In this document: positions 17,319 through 24,790 of the stretch, one piece after another
Position numbering within the stretch: the first letter of the stretch is position 1
Layout: each line of letters begins with the position of its first letter
Source: Wenyingzhuangia sp. 2_MG-2023
Lineage (GTDB): Bacteria > Bacteroidota > Bacteroidia > Flavobacteriales > Flavobacteriaceae
DNA length: 64,000 bases
NCBI RefSeq assembly: GCF_030548295.1
Contig: NZ_JAUOSB010000007.1
Span: 62,001 to 126,000, forward strand
Reading direction: 5' to 3'
The notes under the pieces: model-generated
Told to the model about the DNA's origin: nothing
The model's database searches: none
The model's input: only the letters and a program-made list of their open reading frames with translations
Translations under genes and position numbers: made by a program

Positions 17319-18695
17319 CTAATCTCCTAGATATGAATTTACCACCGAATTTCTTGTTGGACAAAAATCCTTAAGTTCTTCAACTTCATTTGTAAATCCA
17401 CTTGTTCCTCCACTTAAACTTGTGTATCTAGAACTTTCTGTGGTCGCTTTAGCATAAATCAAACTATAAAAAGTATTGTAAATAGTATTCATATCAGCTG
17501 GGACATAATAATTATCATTAAAATCTTTTAAATACGTTTTGTAATCTTCTTTATAAGAATCTACATCTATCAAATAAGAGATCAAAGGCCAACTAGAACT
17601 CACCTCATTCATCCCTAAAGACACTGCACTTCTATCTCCTTGACCACTACCAAAAGCTTCGTTATTGTCCCAAACAATCCACTTGATCAAACCATCTGCT
17701 GGATCGTGGTATAGATAATAGTTATGACTCATATTTGCATAAGTATCCCAGTTTTGAATGGTATTGTTTACTGCTAAGTATTTTAAGAATCCTTGAACAT
17801 CAAAAACACTTTCTAAATTACTTTTCCAAGTTTCTTCATCTGAAGTTCTTAAAGAGGAATGCAACACATCATATAATTCTTGAATATCAGACCAATCACC
17901 TTCATCTTCGTTTGTTTTTTTCTCAAAGTCATTTAACGTAAACCCACTAGATGCAAACTGAGCCCCATCACCATCGGGCTTGTAACAATTTCCTGTTTCA
18001 CTACCGAATACCGAATTCAACATGGTATCAAAAACCACCTCGTCCATGGTGTATAAGCCATAATAAACAGGTGTTCCTGTTCCCTGATCTACATACACTT
18101 CATAAAACGCTGTTTTTACTGCCGGTACTCCAAAACTTCTAAACAAATCTGTTGCTGTTTTTTCTCTCATAAAAGAATTATCACTATAATTACTACTTAG
18201 AGACAAATCTTTGAATCCATAAAATCGTTGATTTTTAATTTCAGGATAATCATCTTCAAACTTATCAAACTTTAATCGTAAAGGTAATTTTCCATTTCCA
18301 CTATTATAAGCGGAGTACAAACTTGAATTACCTTTATATCTAAGACCTACTTCATACCATTGAATTCCGTTAAAATAAAAATCACACGCAACATAATCTG
18401 GAGTTTCATCAGTAAAATCATTTCCCCTGTTTTGCGAAGCCAAGGATGCTAAATTAGATCGCATGCTAGAATACTCTGCAGAAGTTAAAACAATGTCTAT
18501 CCTATTCACTTGGTCTTGAGGAAAAACAACAGAATAGTCAATTCCCAATTCATCTGTATGCGTTTCTGAACTCCAATCTGTCAATCCTTCTCCTTGCTCT
18601 ACAATTACTTCTTCTATGTAAATAGTTTCTCTACACGAAACCATTACTAATGCTGTAATTGCAAAAATGATTGTATTTATATTTTTTATGTTCAT
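17319..18695 (-). CDS. CotH family lipoprotein (CotH kinase-like fold)
   Basis: 458 residues; a lipoprotein signal ends in ALVMVSCRE, so it is exported and lipid-anchored. The body matches the CotH family: LRYKGNSSLYS, YGFKDLSLSSNYSDNSFMRE, YYGLYTMDEVV, NTIQNWDTYANMSHNYYLY and the strongly conserved IKWIVWDNNEAFG. CotH of Bacillus is an atypical protein kinase of spore coat proteins. Bacteroidota homologues are outside the cell and their substrates are unknown. It is the last gene of an operon with DUF4956 and DUF2490 proteins (gap 6 bp), a combination usually seen with a VTC-type polyphosphate polymerase, which is absent here. Confidence 0.9.
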   Translation of the reverse strand: MNIKNINTIIFAITALVMVSCRETIYIEEVIVEQGEGLTDWSSETHTDELGIDYSVVFPQDQVNRIDIVLTSAEYSSMRSNLASLASQNRGNDFTDETPDYVACDFYFNGIQWYEVGLRYKGNSSLYSAYNSGNGKLPLRLKFDKFEDDYPEIKNQRFYGFKDLSLSSNYSDNSFMREKTATDLFRSFGVPAVKTAFYEVYVDQGTGTPVYYGLYTMDEVVFDTMLNSVFGSETGNCYKPDGDGAQFASSGFTLNDFEKKTNEDEGDWSDIQELYDVLHSSLRTSDEETWKSNLESVFDVQGFLKYLAVNNTIQNWDTYANMSHNYYLYHDPADGLIKWIVWDNNEAFGSGQGDRSAVSLGMNEVSSSWPLISYLIDVDSYKEDYKTYLKDFNDNYYVPADMNTIYNTFYSLIYAKATTESSRYTSLSGGTSGFTNEVEELKDFCPTRNSVVNSYLGD

Positions 18696-18701
18696 AAAAA
18701 T

Positions 18702-19382
18702 TTATTTTAAGTTATATGTATATTTTACACCTATAATATTGGTTGTTTGTGGATAAGTGGTGTTTAACTCTTTATCATATCTATAAAAAACACCTATTTT
18801 TGCAGATTTATGAACTTTAAAAGAAGTTCCTAACGTTAATCTATACCCCTCTAACTGTTTGTCTGAATCTGATCCTACAGAACGGAACAATTCTCCCGAC
18901 AGCTCTGGATCTAGTTTCCATTTTTTAATATTGTAGTCTAGACCTGCTTTGAATCGGACATATTTTTTTGCAACATCATCCACACTCAATTCATTTTTAC
19001 TTTGGTAACGAACTCTGTATTTAAAGTCAAAATTGTTTAGCTTGTGTTTGTATGTTCCGTCTAATTGATACCTAAAGTGATTTTCATACCCTTGTACATT
19101 TCCCGTATTGTCATTTTTCTTGATGTAACGGATAGCACCTGCTAACTCAAAATGTTTAAATGGAGAGTATTCTAAATCTACTTGACCAAAATATTGATTC
19201 ACCTCTGAGCTATTGTTCTCTAGCCTCAATTGTCCTTGCAAAGCCATAGCCCATTTTTTATTGATCTTGTATTTTAAATTTAAACTTGACCAAGTTTCTA
19301 AATCTCTAACCACGATGGTTTCTTGTCCATAACTCCATGTAGAAACAAATAGGACCATTGCTAAAAAAAGTATTTTCTTCAT
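18702..19382 (-). CDS. DUF2490 family outer-membrane beta-barrel protein
   Basis: 226 residues from the start MKKILFLAMVLFVSTWSYGQ, a clear Sec signal peptide. An upstream ATG at 19400 would overlap the preceding gene by 14 bp and lengthen the signal n-region, so I prefer 19382. The mature part is alternating beta strands (LKYKINKKWAMALQGQLRLE, FDFKYRVRYQSKNEL) ending in IGVKYTYNLK, typical of DUF2490 proteins, which are predicted small outer-membrane barrels. It lies 4 bp after the DUF4956 gene and 6 bp before cotH. Function unknown; perhaps the export or anchoring partner of the CotH protein. Confidence 0.85.
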   Translation of the reverse strand: MKKILFLAMVLFVSTWSYGQETIVVRDLETWSSLNLKYKINKKWAMALQGQLRLENNSSEVNQYFGQVDLEYSPFKHFELAGAIRYIKKNDNTGNVQGYENHFRYQLDGTYKHKLNNFDFKYRVRYQSKNELSVDDVAKKYVRFKAGLDYNIKKWKLDPELSGELFRSVGSDSDKQLEGYRLTLGTSFKVHKSAKIGVFYRYDKELNTTYPQTTNIIGVKYTYNLK

Positions 19383-19386
19383 TATT

Positions 19387-19986
19387 TTATTTATTTTCAT
19401 AGTAAATTATCATGTTTGCACGCTTTCTTCTAAAATCAACTTCTTCAATTTTTATTTTTTCTATATCAAAACCCGTTTTATTTTTTAGATCTTCTTTTAA
19501 AATTTTATCGTTTTCTGGCTTTAAGTTTTCTATAACATCGTAAATAATTTTTCTAGATACCTGATGTTTCAAACTCCAAAATTTTTCAGTTAGTGATAGC
19601 ACAAGAATGATTAATAAGTTTGCAGAAAACACTTCTATATAACTCATTTTTTTATTGGCTAAAGAGTTGATAACAGAAACTCCAATCACAACAAATAGAT
19701 ATGTCATTTCTTTGATTTCAATAGAATTTGTTCGATACCTTATAATTCCAAAAATGGCAAACAACCCTAATGCCATCCCTAAGTCTAACTCAAACTTTTT
19801 AAGAGTAAAGCATAAAAAGAAAACAATTACACTGATCATGTAATATGTAAAAAAGAACTCTTTATTTCTTGCATTTTTATAATACAAGCACCTTATGATA
19901 ATTGTTAAAAAACCAGTATTGATACAAAACCTAAAAAGCATTTTGTAAAAATCATCATCAAAAATTGGGATTCCGTATATTTCCAT
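19387..19986 (-). CDS. DUF4956 family inner-membrane protein
   Basis: 199 residues with about four membrane helices in the first two thirds (TGFLTIIIRCLYY, FFTYYMISVIVFFLCF, MALGLFAIFGIIRYRTNSI, MTYLFVVIGVSVINSLA, ANLLIILVLSL). A soluble C-terminal part ends in EVDFRRKRANMIIYY. The FGIIRYRTNSIEIKEMTYLF segment is the conserved core of DUF4956, a family found next to VTC-domain polyphosphate polymerases and CotH proteins. First gene of the operon; a tandem direct repeat that looks like a LytTR operator lies 85-117 bp upstream. Function unknown. Confidence 0.88.
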   Translation of the reverse strand: MEIYGIPIFDDDFYKMLFRFCINTGFLTIIIRCLYYKNARNKEFFFTYYMISVIVFFLCFTLKKFELDLGMALGLFAIFGIIRYRTNSIEIKEMTYLFVVIGVSVINSLANKKMSYIEVFSANLLIILVLSLTEKFWSLKHQVSRKIIYDVIENLKPENDKILKEDLKNKTGFDIEKIKIEEVDFRRKRANMIIYYENK

Positions 19987-20070
19987 TAAAAATTATTTTA
20001 TTAGTTGTATTATCGTACACAACTCATTTCTAATATGAAACAAACAACTTATAAAACACCCTACTAAAAC

Positions 20071-20103
20071 TTTACGATAAATTAACTTTAATTTTACGAT
20101 AAA
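20071..20103 (-). promoter_or_regulatory. tandem direct repeat, LytTR-like operator
   Basis: The 11-mer TTTACGATAAA occurs twice without mismatch, at 20071-20081 and 20093-20103, 22 bp start to start, i.e. two helical turns. Paired direct repeats at this spacing are the known architecture of LytTR-domain binding sites. It lies 85-117 bp upstream of the DUF4956-DUF2490-CotH operon. A LytTR response regulator is encoded at 37904-38614, but nothing shows that it acts here. Confidence 0.5.
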
Positions 20104-20160
20104 ACCACAAAACACTATAATACAGACTAGTAAACCTCAAAAAAAATAAATTATTTAATG

Positions 20161-20214
20161 TATTAAACCAACAAGCCCCTCTACTGTACAGTAGAGGGGC
20201 TTGTTGGTTTAATA
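20161..20214. terminator. 54-bp perfect palindrome, terminator of the sigma factor operon
   Basis: The two 27-bp halves (20161-20187 and 20188-20214) are exact reverse complements with no spacer. The core has the G/C-rich arms agcccctctactg and cagtagaggggct. It starts 17 bp beyond the O-methyltransferase stop on the minus strand, so it ends that operon. A U-tract is only weakly present, but stem strength is high. Confidence 0.8.
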
Positions 20215-20231
20215 TTATTTTATTTGAAATT

Positions 20232-20876
20232 CTATCCTATGACTCTAGTTATTGTCAACCCATCTCTAATGGGCAATAAAACCGTTTCTACACGAGGATC
20301 TTCGTTTATTTTTTTATTGTAAGCATCAATAGCATTGGTATCTACATCTTTAGGGTCTATTTCTTGAACTACTTTTCCACTCCACAAAACATTGTCTGAT
20401 AAAATGACTCCTCCTGGATTCATTTTTTCAATAATCAAATCAAAATAATTGGCATAATTAGCTTTGTCTGCATCCACAAAAACCAAATCAAATTTTTCAT
20501 CAATGTTTGGAATTATATCCATAGCGTTTCCTACATGCTGAGAAATTTGATCTCCATAACCAGATAAATTAAAGTATTTTCGTTGTAAATCGTACAGTTC
20601 TTCATTTTTATCAATAGTGTGCAAAACACCACTTGGTTGCAAACCTTCACACATACACAATGCAGAGTATCCTGTATATGTACCTATTTCTAAAATAGTT
20701 TTAGGCTGAATTAATTTTGCTATTATAGACAAAATTCTACCTTGATATGCACCACTTAACATTCTTGGATTGAGAACTGTTTGCCAAGTTTCTGTATTTA
20801 AGTCTTGTAAAATTTTAGGTTCTAATTGAGAATGTGCAACTGCATATTCATCAATTGTATTGGGTAAAAAATGCAT
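20232..20876 (-). CDS. SAM-dependent O-methyltransferase (caffeoyl-CoA OMT-like)
   Basis: 214 residues from MHFLPNTIDEYAVAHSQ; longer open frame upstream overlaps the preceding gene and is not used. Family marks: LEIGTYTGYSALCM (SAM-binding motif I), DLVFVDADKANYANYFDLI (metal/SAM-binding acidic motif) and GGVILSDNVLWSGKV. This class methylates catechol-type hydroxyls with a divalent metal; the physiological substrate in Bacteroidota is unknown. It follows the anti-sigma gene by 2 nt and is the last gene of the operon. Co-transcription with an ECF sigma factor suggests a stress-linked role, but this layout is also a conserved core-genome arrangement in flavobacteria, as far as I recall. Confidence 0.92.
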   Translation of the reverse strand: MHFLPNTIDEYAVAHSQLEPKILQDLNTETWQTVLNPRMLSGAYQGRILSIIAKLIQPKTILEIGTYTGYSALCMCEGLQPSGVLHTIDKNEELYDLQRKYFNLSGYGDQISQHVGNAMDIIPNIDEKFDLVFVDADKANYANYFDLIIEKMNPGGVILSDNVLWSGKVVQEIDPKDVDTNAIDAYNKKINEDPRVETVLLPIRDGLTITRVIG

Positions 20877-20878
20877 TT

Positions 20879-21145
20879 TTAATCTTCTTTTTCCAATTGC
20901 TTTATTTTCTCTTTCCACAATGCCTTGTCTTGTTCAGAAAGACAACACTTGTGTTTCTCTTGGTATTTTTTTGCCAAAGCACAAACACTAGACAACTCAG
21001 AATTCTGCTTGCTAAACCTCCTACATACTTTGCACATTGCAAAGTGTAATTTTACTTTTATTTTGTCTATTAAAGTTGCTTCTCCGTACTGCGATTTTGT
21101 ACAAATCGTAGTTGCCTCTTCACATGTAATTTTCATTTTTCCCAT
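20879..21145 (-). CDS. small zinc-finger anti-sigma-like protein
   Basis: 88 residues, soluble. Contains H34-FAM-C38-KV-C41, the HxxxCxxC signature of ZAS anti-sigma factors, preceded by the helix SQYGEATLIDKIKVKLH and followed by a basic/acidic helical tail (LWKEKIKQLEKED). Two further cysteines near the N-terminus and a CALAKK / CC pair near 60-68 could add redox sensitivity. It has no membrane helix or periplasmic domain. It starts 7 bp after the ECF sigma gene, the normal position for a cognate anti-sigma factor. Homologues are, in my recollection, sometimes mis-annotated as glycine dehydrogenase. Confidence 0.78.
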   Translation of the reverse strand: MGKMKITCEEATTICTKSQYGEATLIDKIKVKLHFAMCKVCRRFSKQNSELSSVCALAKKYQEKHKCCLSEQDKALWKEKIKQLEKED

Positions 21146-21152
21146 GGCCCTC

Positions 21153-21725
21153 TTACTTTTTAAACCAATTATCTTCCATACATTTTCTCAACTGAGTTCT
21201 AGCCCTATGGATAATAACCCAAAGGTTAGACGCTGTAATATCTAACTCATTACAAATATCCTCTGTTTCAAAGCCTTGTATGGTTTTCATTTCAAATACC
21301 ATTCTGTATTTTTCGGGTAATTTATCAATGCATGATTTTAGCGTTTCAGCCAACTCATCAGATTCTATATCTGCATCTGCACCACCACTCCACTCTTGCG
21401 GAATTCGTTCTTCTATCCAATCTCCTTCTCTTTCTCCATCTTGGTAAAAATTCATACGAACTTCTGCCTTCCCTTTATTAGAATTTATTTTTCTATAATG
21501 ATCAATTATTTTTCTTTTTAAAATTGAAATCAACCAAGTTCTTTCACTTGCTTTTCCTTCAAAATTTTTCATAGATTTTAGTCCTGCAAAAAAAGTTTCT
21601 TGCACCAAATCTTTTGCTTTTTCAGCATCATTCACCCTTGTAATGGTATAATTAAAAAGATAGTCTGCATAAGCGTCTATCCAATTATCGGGGTTTAAGG
21701 TATGTACTTTGGTTTCTTCTAACAT
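21153..21725 (-). CDS. ECF RNA polymerase sigma factor
   Basis: 190 residues. Region 2 is visible at about 15-85 (YADYLFNYTITRVNDAEKAK, LVQETFFAGLKSMKNFEGKA, RTWLISILKRKIIDHYRK). Region 4 is at about 125-185 (IDKLPEKYRMVFEMKTIQGF, ICNELDITASNLWVIIHRAR). The two are joined by a short linker rich in acidic and Gly residues; region 3 is missing, as expected for ECF factors. First gene of a three-gene operon with a ZAS-like anti-sigma and an O-methyltransferase. Its regulon cannot be deduced from the window. Confidence 0.94.
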   Translation of the reverse strand: MLEETKVHTLNPDNWIDAYADYLFNYTITRVNDAEKAKDLVQETFFAGLKSMKNFEGKASERTWLISILKRKIIDHYRKINSNKGKAEVRMNFYQDGEREGDWIEERIPQEWSGGADADIESDELAETLKSCIDKLPEKYRMVFEMKTIQGFETEDICNELDITASNLWVIIHRARTQLRKCMEDNWFKK

Positions 21726-21864
21726 ATTCCAGTAGAGGTTTTACTCGGATAAAGATATGACTTTTTATGGACTAAAACGTAGAGCTCTTTTCTGATCTGA
21801 CACTAGATTTTACAATGCTTTTGAATTCAATTTTATTTTTATGTAAAAAATTCGTTCTTATTAA

Positions 21865-21885
21865 TCTTATTTATTCTAAATAAGA
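21865..21885 (+). promoter_or_regulatory. AT-rich inverted repeat, possible operator
   Basis: Nine-base arms tCTTATTTA and TAAATAAGa with a 3-nt centre, ending 2 bp before the -7 box TATATTTG (21888-21895). Position and symmetry fit a dimeric repressor or activator site. The AT-rich 7-to-9-bp half-site resembles PerR/Fur-type boxes, and the downstream gene pair includes ferritin. The regulator is unknown. Confidence 0.45.
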
Positions 21886-21887
21886 AG

Positions 21888-21895
21888 TATATTTG
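21888..21895 (+). promoter_or_regulatory. -7 element of the small-protein/ferritin promoter
   Basis: TATATTTG is an exact TAnnTTTG match, 24 bp before the probable start at 21919. The upstream -33 position is occupied by the inverted repeat instead of a clear TTTG. Confidence 0.5.
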
Positions 21896-21918
21896 CCACA
21901 CATTTTTATTTTACCGCT

Positions 21919-22209
21919 TTGACAAATATTTGTGACATAAATTTAGACGTTCAATTAAAAAGACATACTTTTTGTCGTTTTGAATTGCTTTTCTTTGATA
22001 GAAAAATACAATTGAATTTTCCTCAATTGTTACAACTTAGAGCACAAGTAATGAATCTGACAAATCCAAAAAATCTGACAGAAATCATTGATAACGAAAA
22101 TTTTGCACTCCTTTTTGTTGCAGATAAAAAACATTTATTATTTGTTGAAATTCCAAATTTACTTTTATTAAAAGAAGAATTAGAATTCTTCTTTTCAATG
22201 TCTGCTTAA
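21919..22209 (+). CDS. conserved small protein of unknown function upstream of ferritin
   Basis: 96 residues with a probable TTG start (MTNICDINLDVQ). No signal peptide or membrane helix. Composition is that of a real folded protein: alternating strands (FCRFELLFFDRKIQLNF), a helical LRAQVMNLTNPKNLTEIID, the strand ALLFVADKKHLLFVEI and a final helix LLLLKEELEFFFSM. I recognise no domain. A promoter-like -7 box and an inverted repeat lie just upstream, and the ferritin gene follows by 111 bp with its own -7 box. Possibly linked to iron or oxidative stress by location only. Confidence 0.68.
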   Translation: MTNICDINLDVQLKRHTFCRFELLFFDRKIQLNFPQLLQLRAQVMNLTNPKNLTEIIDNENFALLFVADKKHLLFVEIPNLLLLKEELEFFFSMSA

Positions 22210-22286
22210 GCATAGACCATTAATTTAGACTGTTTACGAATCACTGACAATGTTGTTTTTAACTTTTTTATAACAGACCTATCTTA

Positions 22287-22294
22287 TAACTTTG
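22287..22294 (+). promoter_or_regulatory. -7 element of the ferritin promoter
   Basis: TAACTTTG matches TAnnTTTG and lies 27 bp before the ferritin ATG. No clear TTTG at the expected distance upstream, so activation by a bound regulator is possible. Confidence 0.5.
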
Positions 22295-22320
22295 TGTACA
22301 TAATTTAAAAAGAAATATGT

Positions 22321-22827
22321 ATGAACACCGCTATAAGAACCCAAATGTCAATCCACACAGAAGTAATGGATTTGTTGAACAATCAGATTGCTATGGAAAT
22401 GCATGCATCTGCATCGTATTTGGCAATGGCTTCATGGTGTGATCAACGTGAATTGCTTAATAGCAAAGCTTTATTTTACGAGCAAGCAGAAGAGGAAAGA
22501 GAACATGCAATGAAAATTTTTAAATTTATAAACGACAATGGTGGGTCTGCAATTTCTCCAACAGTTGTAAACGTAAATAATGAATTTGAGAGTTTATTAG
22601 CTATCTACGAAAAATCTTTAGAGCAAGAAATAGCCGTTTCTGATTCTATTAAAAAAATATTTAAAAAAGCAAGAACTGAAAATGATTTCGTTACAGAAAT
22701 TATGTTGCAATGGTTTATTACTGAACAAGCCGAAGAAGAAGACAAATTTAGAAGTATAATTGATCTTTTTGACTTGATGGAAGGAATGCCTCTAAAAATG
22801 ATTGACGAAAGAATTTCTAAGGATTAA
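22321..22827 (+). CDS. ftnA: ferritin (bacterial, non-heme)
   Basis: 168 residues, the normal size of the four-helix-bundle subunit that forms 24-mer iron-storage shells in the cytoplasm. Ferroxidase-type residues are in place: E26 in IAMEMHASASYLAM, E59 and H62 in QAEEEREHAMK, and a second acidic cluster in WFITEQAEEEDKF. The non-heme class is indicated by the absence of the bacterioferritin haem-binding methionine context. It is a single gene ended by a strong terminator, and its own promoter element lies upstream. Confidence 0.95.
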   Translation: MNTAIRTQMSIHTEVMDLLNNQIAMEMHASASYLAMASWCDQRELLNSKALFYEQAEEEREHAMKIFKFINDNGGSAISPTVVNVNNEFESLLAIYEKSLEQEIAVSDSIKKIFKKARTENDFVTEIMLQWFITEQAEEEDKFRSIIDLFDLMEGMPLKMIDERISKD

Positions 22828-22848
22828 TTTTTTAAAATAATCTTATTC

Positions 22849-22887
22849 AAAAAACACACTTTGATTGTATTTCAAAGTGTGTTTTTT
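22849..22887. terminator. intrinsic terminator after ferritin
   Basis: An 11-bp perfect stem (acacactttga with tcaaagtgtgt, 7-nt loop) is extended by A5/T5, giving a T-run on the plus strand. It separates ferritin from panB. Confidence 0.92.
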
Positions 22888-22966
22888 GTTCAATATCAAA
22901 TAGAATTCTTTATTTCTAATAAATAAACAGTAGTTTTACACCCGATATTTTTAGATCAAATTAACT

Positions 22967-23785
22967 ATGTCTACAGCAAAAAAACAATACAAAAGAGTTA
23001 CTACAAATTCCTTAATTGAAATGAAAAGCAACGGAGAAAAAATCTCTATGCTTACAGCTTATGATTATACCATGGCTAAAATTATTGACAATGCCGGAAT
23101 AGATGTTTTATTGGTTGGAGACTCTGCCTCTAACGTAATGGCAGGTCATGAAACTACTTTGCCTATCACCTTAGACCAAATGATTTACCACGCTAGCTCA
23201 GTGGTTAGAGCTTCTACCAGAAGCTTAATTGTGGTGGACATTCCTTTTGGTAGTTATCAATCTGACTCTAAAGAAGCTTTACGTTCTGCTATTAGAATTA
23301 TGAAAGAATCTGGAGCTCATGCTGTTAAAGTTGAAGGAGGTATCGAAATTGAAAACGCTTTATCTAGAATTATTCAAGCGGGAATTCCTGTTATGGGCCA
23401 TTTAGGATTGACACCTCAATCTATTTATCAATTTGGTACGTATACCGTTCGTGCTAAAGAAGAAGCTGAAGCTGAAAAACTATTAGCAGATGCCAAATTG
23501 TTAGAAGCCAAAGGATGTTTTGCTTTAGTTTTAGAAAAAATTCCAGCAAAGTTAGCTCAAAAAGTAGCAGAGAGTTTAACCATTCCTGTAATAGGTATTG
23601 GAGCGGGTCCGAATGTGGATGGTCAAGTATTGGTAGTACATGATATGTTAGGAATGACTCATGAATTCCACCCTCGTTTTTTACGTAGATATGCCAATTT
23701 ATACGATGAAATGAGCAATGCTTTTACGCAATACAACACCGATGTAAAAGCCAAAGACTTTCCTAACGAAAAAGAACAATATTAA
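22967..23785 (+). CDS. panB: 3-methyl-2-oxobutanoate hydroxymethyltransferase
   Basis: Makes ketopantoate from ketoisovalerate and methylene-tetrahydrofolate, the first committed step toward pantothenate and coenzyme A. 272 residues, normal length. Typical segments: [40 protein letters not shown] (acidic metal-binding site), [26 protein letters not shown] and [15 protein letters not shown]. The other pantothenate genes (panC, panD) are not in the window. A dehydrogenase gene follows after 23 bp, possibly co-transcribed. Confidence 0.97.
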   Translation: MSTAKKQYKRVTTNSLIEMKSNGEKISMLTAYDYTMAKIIDNAGIDVLLVGDSASNVMAGHETTLPITLDQMIYHASSVVRASTRSLIVVDIPFGSYQSDSKEALRSAIRIMKESGAHAVKVEGGIEIENALSRIIQAGIPVMGHLGLTPQSIYQFGTYTVRAKEEAEAEKLLADAKLLEAKGCFALVLEKIPAKLAQKVAESLTIPVIGIGAGPNVDGQVLVVHDMLGMTHEFHPRFLRRYANLYDEMSNAFTQYNTDVKAKDFPNEKEQY

Positions 23786-23808
23786 TTAGTTATTAGACTT
23801 TAACTAAA

Positions 23809-24750
23809 ATGAAAATACTTCACATAGATACTAACCATCCAGTATTGATGGAAGATTTGTCTTTATTTGGATGTAAAAATCACGAAGATTATACATCGTC
23901 CAAAACGGAAATAGAAGCTAAAATTGCTGACTATGATGGAATCGTAATCCGTAGTCGTTTTAAAATTGACAAAACTTTTCTAGATGCTGCCAAAAACTTA
24001 AAGTTTATTGCTCGTGTAGGTGCTGGCTTAGAAAGTATTGATTGTAATTATGCCGAAAGTAAAGGAATTTATTTGATTGCCGCTCCCGAAGGAAACAGAA
24101 ATGCCGTTGGAGAACATGCTTTGGGAATGATTTTAAGTTTGTTTAACAACTTAAAACAAGCAGACTTACAAATACGACAAGGTCAATGGTTGCGAGAAGC
24201 CAATAGAGGTTTGGAATTGGAAGGTAAAACAGTAGGACTTATTGGGTACGGAAACATGGGAAAAGCCTTTGCTAAAAAGCTAAAAGGTTTTGATTGTAAT
24301 GTAATATGTTACGACTTAAAAGCCAATGTAGGTGATGAAAATTGTATTCAAGTAAGCCTAGAAGAATTGCAAAAGAGAACCGATGTTTTAAGTTTGCATA
24401 CACCACACAACGAGCAATCTTTTAAAATGATTGACGTAGATTTCATCAACAACTTTCAAAAACCTTTTTACCTCATCAATACAGCAAGGGGAACAGCAGT
24501 AGTTACAGATGATTTGGTTAAAGCTATGCAAACTAAAAAAGTTCTAGGAGCTTGTTTGGACGTGTTGGAATACGAAAAACTATCTTTTGAAAATCTTTTT
24601 GAGAACAACCAATTACCCACTGCTTTTCAATATTTAATAACTGCTGAGAATGTTTTGTTATCTCCTCATATTGCAGGTTGGACGGTGGAATCTAAGTACA
24701 AATTGGCAAAAACAATCACTCAAAAGATACAGCAACATTTTTTTAAATAA
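23809..24750 (+). CDS. D-isomer-specific 2-hydroxyacid dehydrogenase
   Basis: 313 residues; an NAD-dependent oxidoreductase of the phosphoglycerate-dehydrogenase/formate-dehydrogenase-like fold. The Rossmann motif is GLIGYGNMGKAFAKKL. The catalytic set is visible as Arg in INTARGTAV, an acidic residue in ACLDVLEYEKL and His in LLSPHIAGWTVES. No C-terminal ACT domain, so it is shorter than classical SerA. Because it stands just upstream of cysE-cysM, a role in supplying serine as phosphoglycerate dehydrogenase is possible, but hydroxypyruvate or other 2-ketoacid reductase activity fits equally. Confidence 0.9.
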   Translation: MKILHIDTNHPVLMEDLSLFGCKNHEDYTSSKTEIEAKIADYDGIVIRSRFKIDKTFLDAAKNLKFIARVGAGLESIDCNYAESKGIYLIAAPEGNRNAVGEHALGMILSLFNNLKQADLQIRQGQWLREANRGLELEGKTVGLIGYGNMGKAFAKKLKGFDCNVICYDLKANVGDENCIQVSLEELQKRTDVLSLHTPHNEQSFKMIDVDFINNFQKPFYLINTARGTAVVTDDLVKAMQTKKVLGACLDVLEYEKLSFENLFENNQLPTAFQYLITAENVLLSPHIAGWTVESKYKLAKTITQKIQQHFFK

Positions 24751-24790
24751 AAGATTGTAATGTTTACTTTTATGCTTAGACAATATTAGC

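Larger units (their letters stand above)
21726..21918. other. divergent intergenic region between sigma factor and ferritin units
   Basis: About 190 bp holding start regions for both directions. The right part contains the AT-rich inverted repeat at 21865-21885 and the -7 box TATATTTG at 21888-21895. No clear minus-strand -7 element was found for the sigma gene. Confidence 0.5.

Noticed and set aside
20161-20214. terminal inverted repeat of an insertion sequence
   Set aside because: The halves are adjacent with no transposase or internal sequence; better explained as terminator/palindrome.
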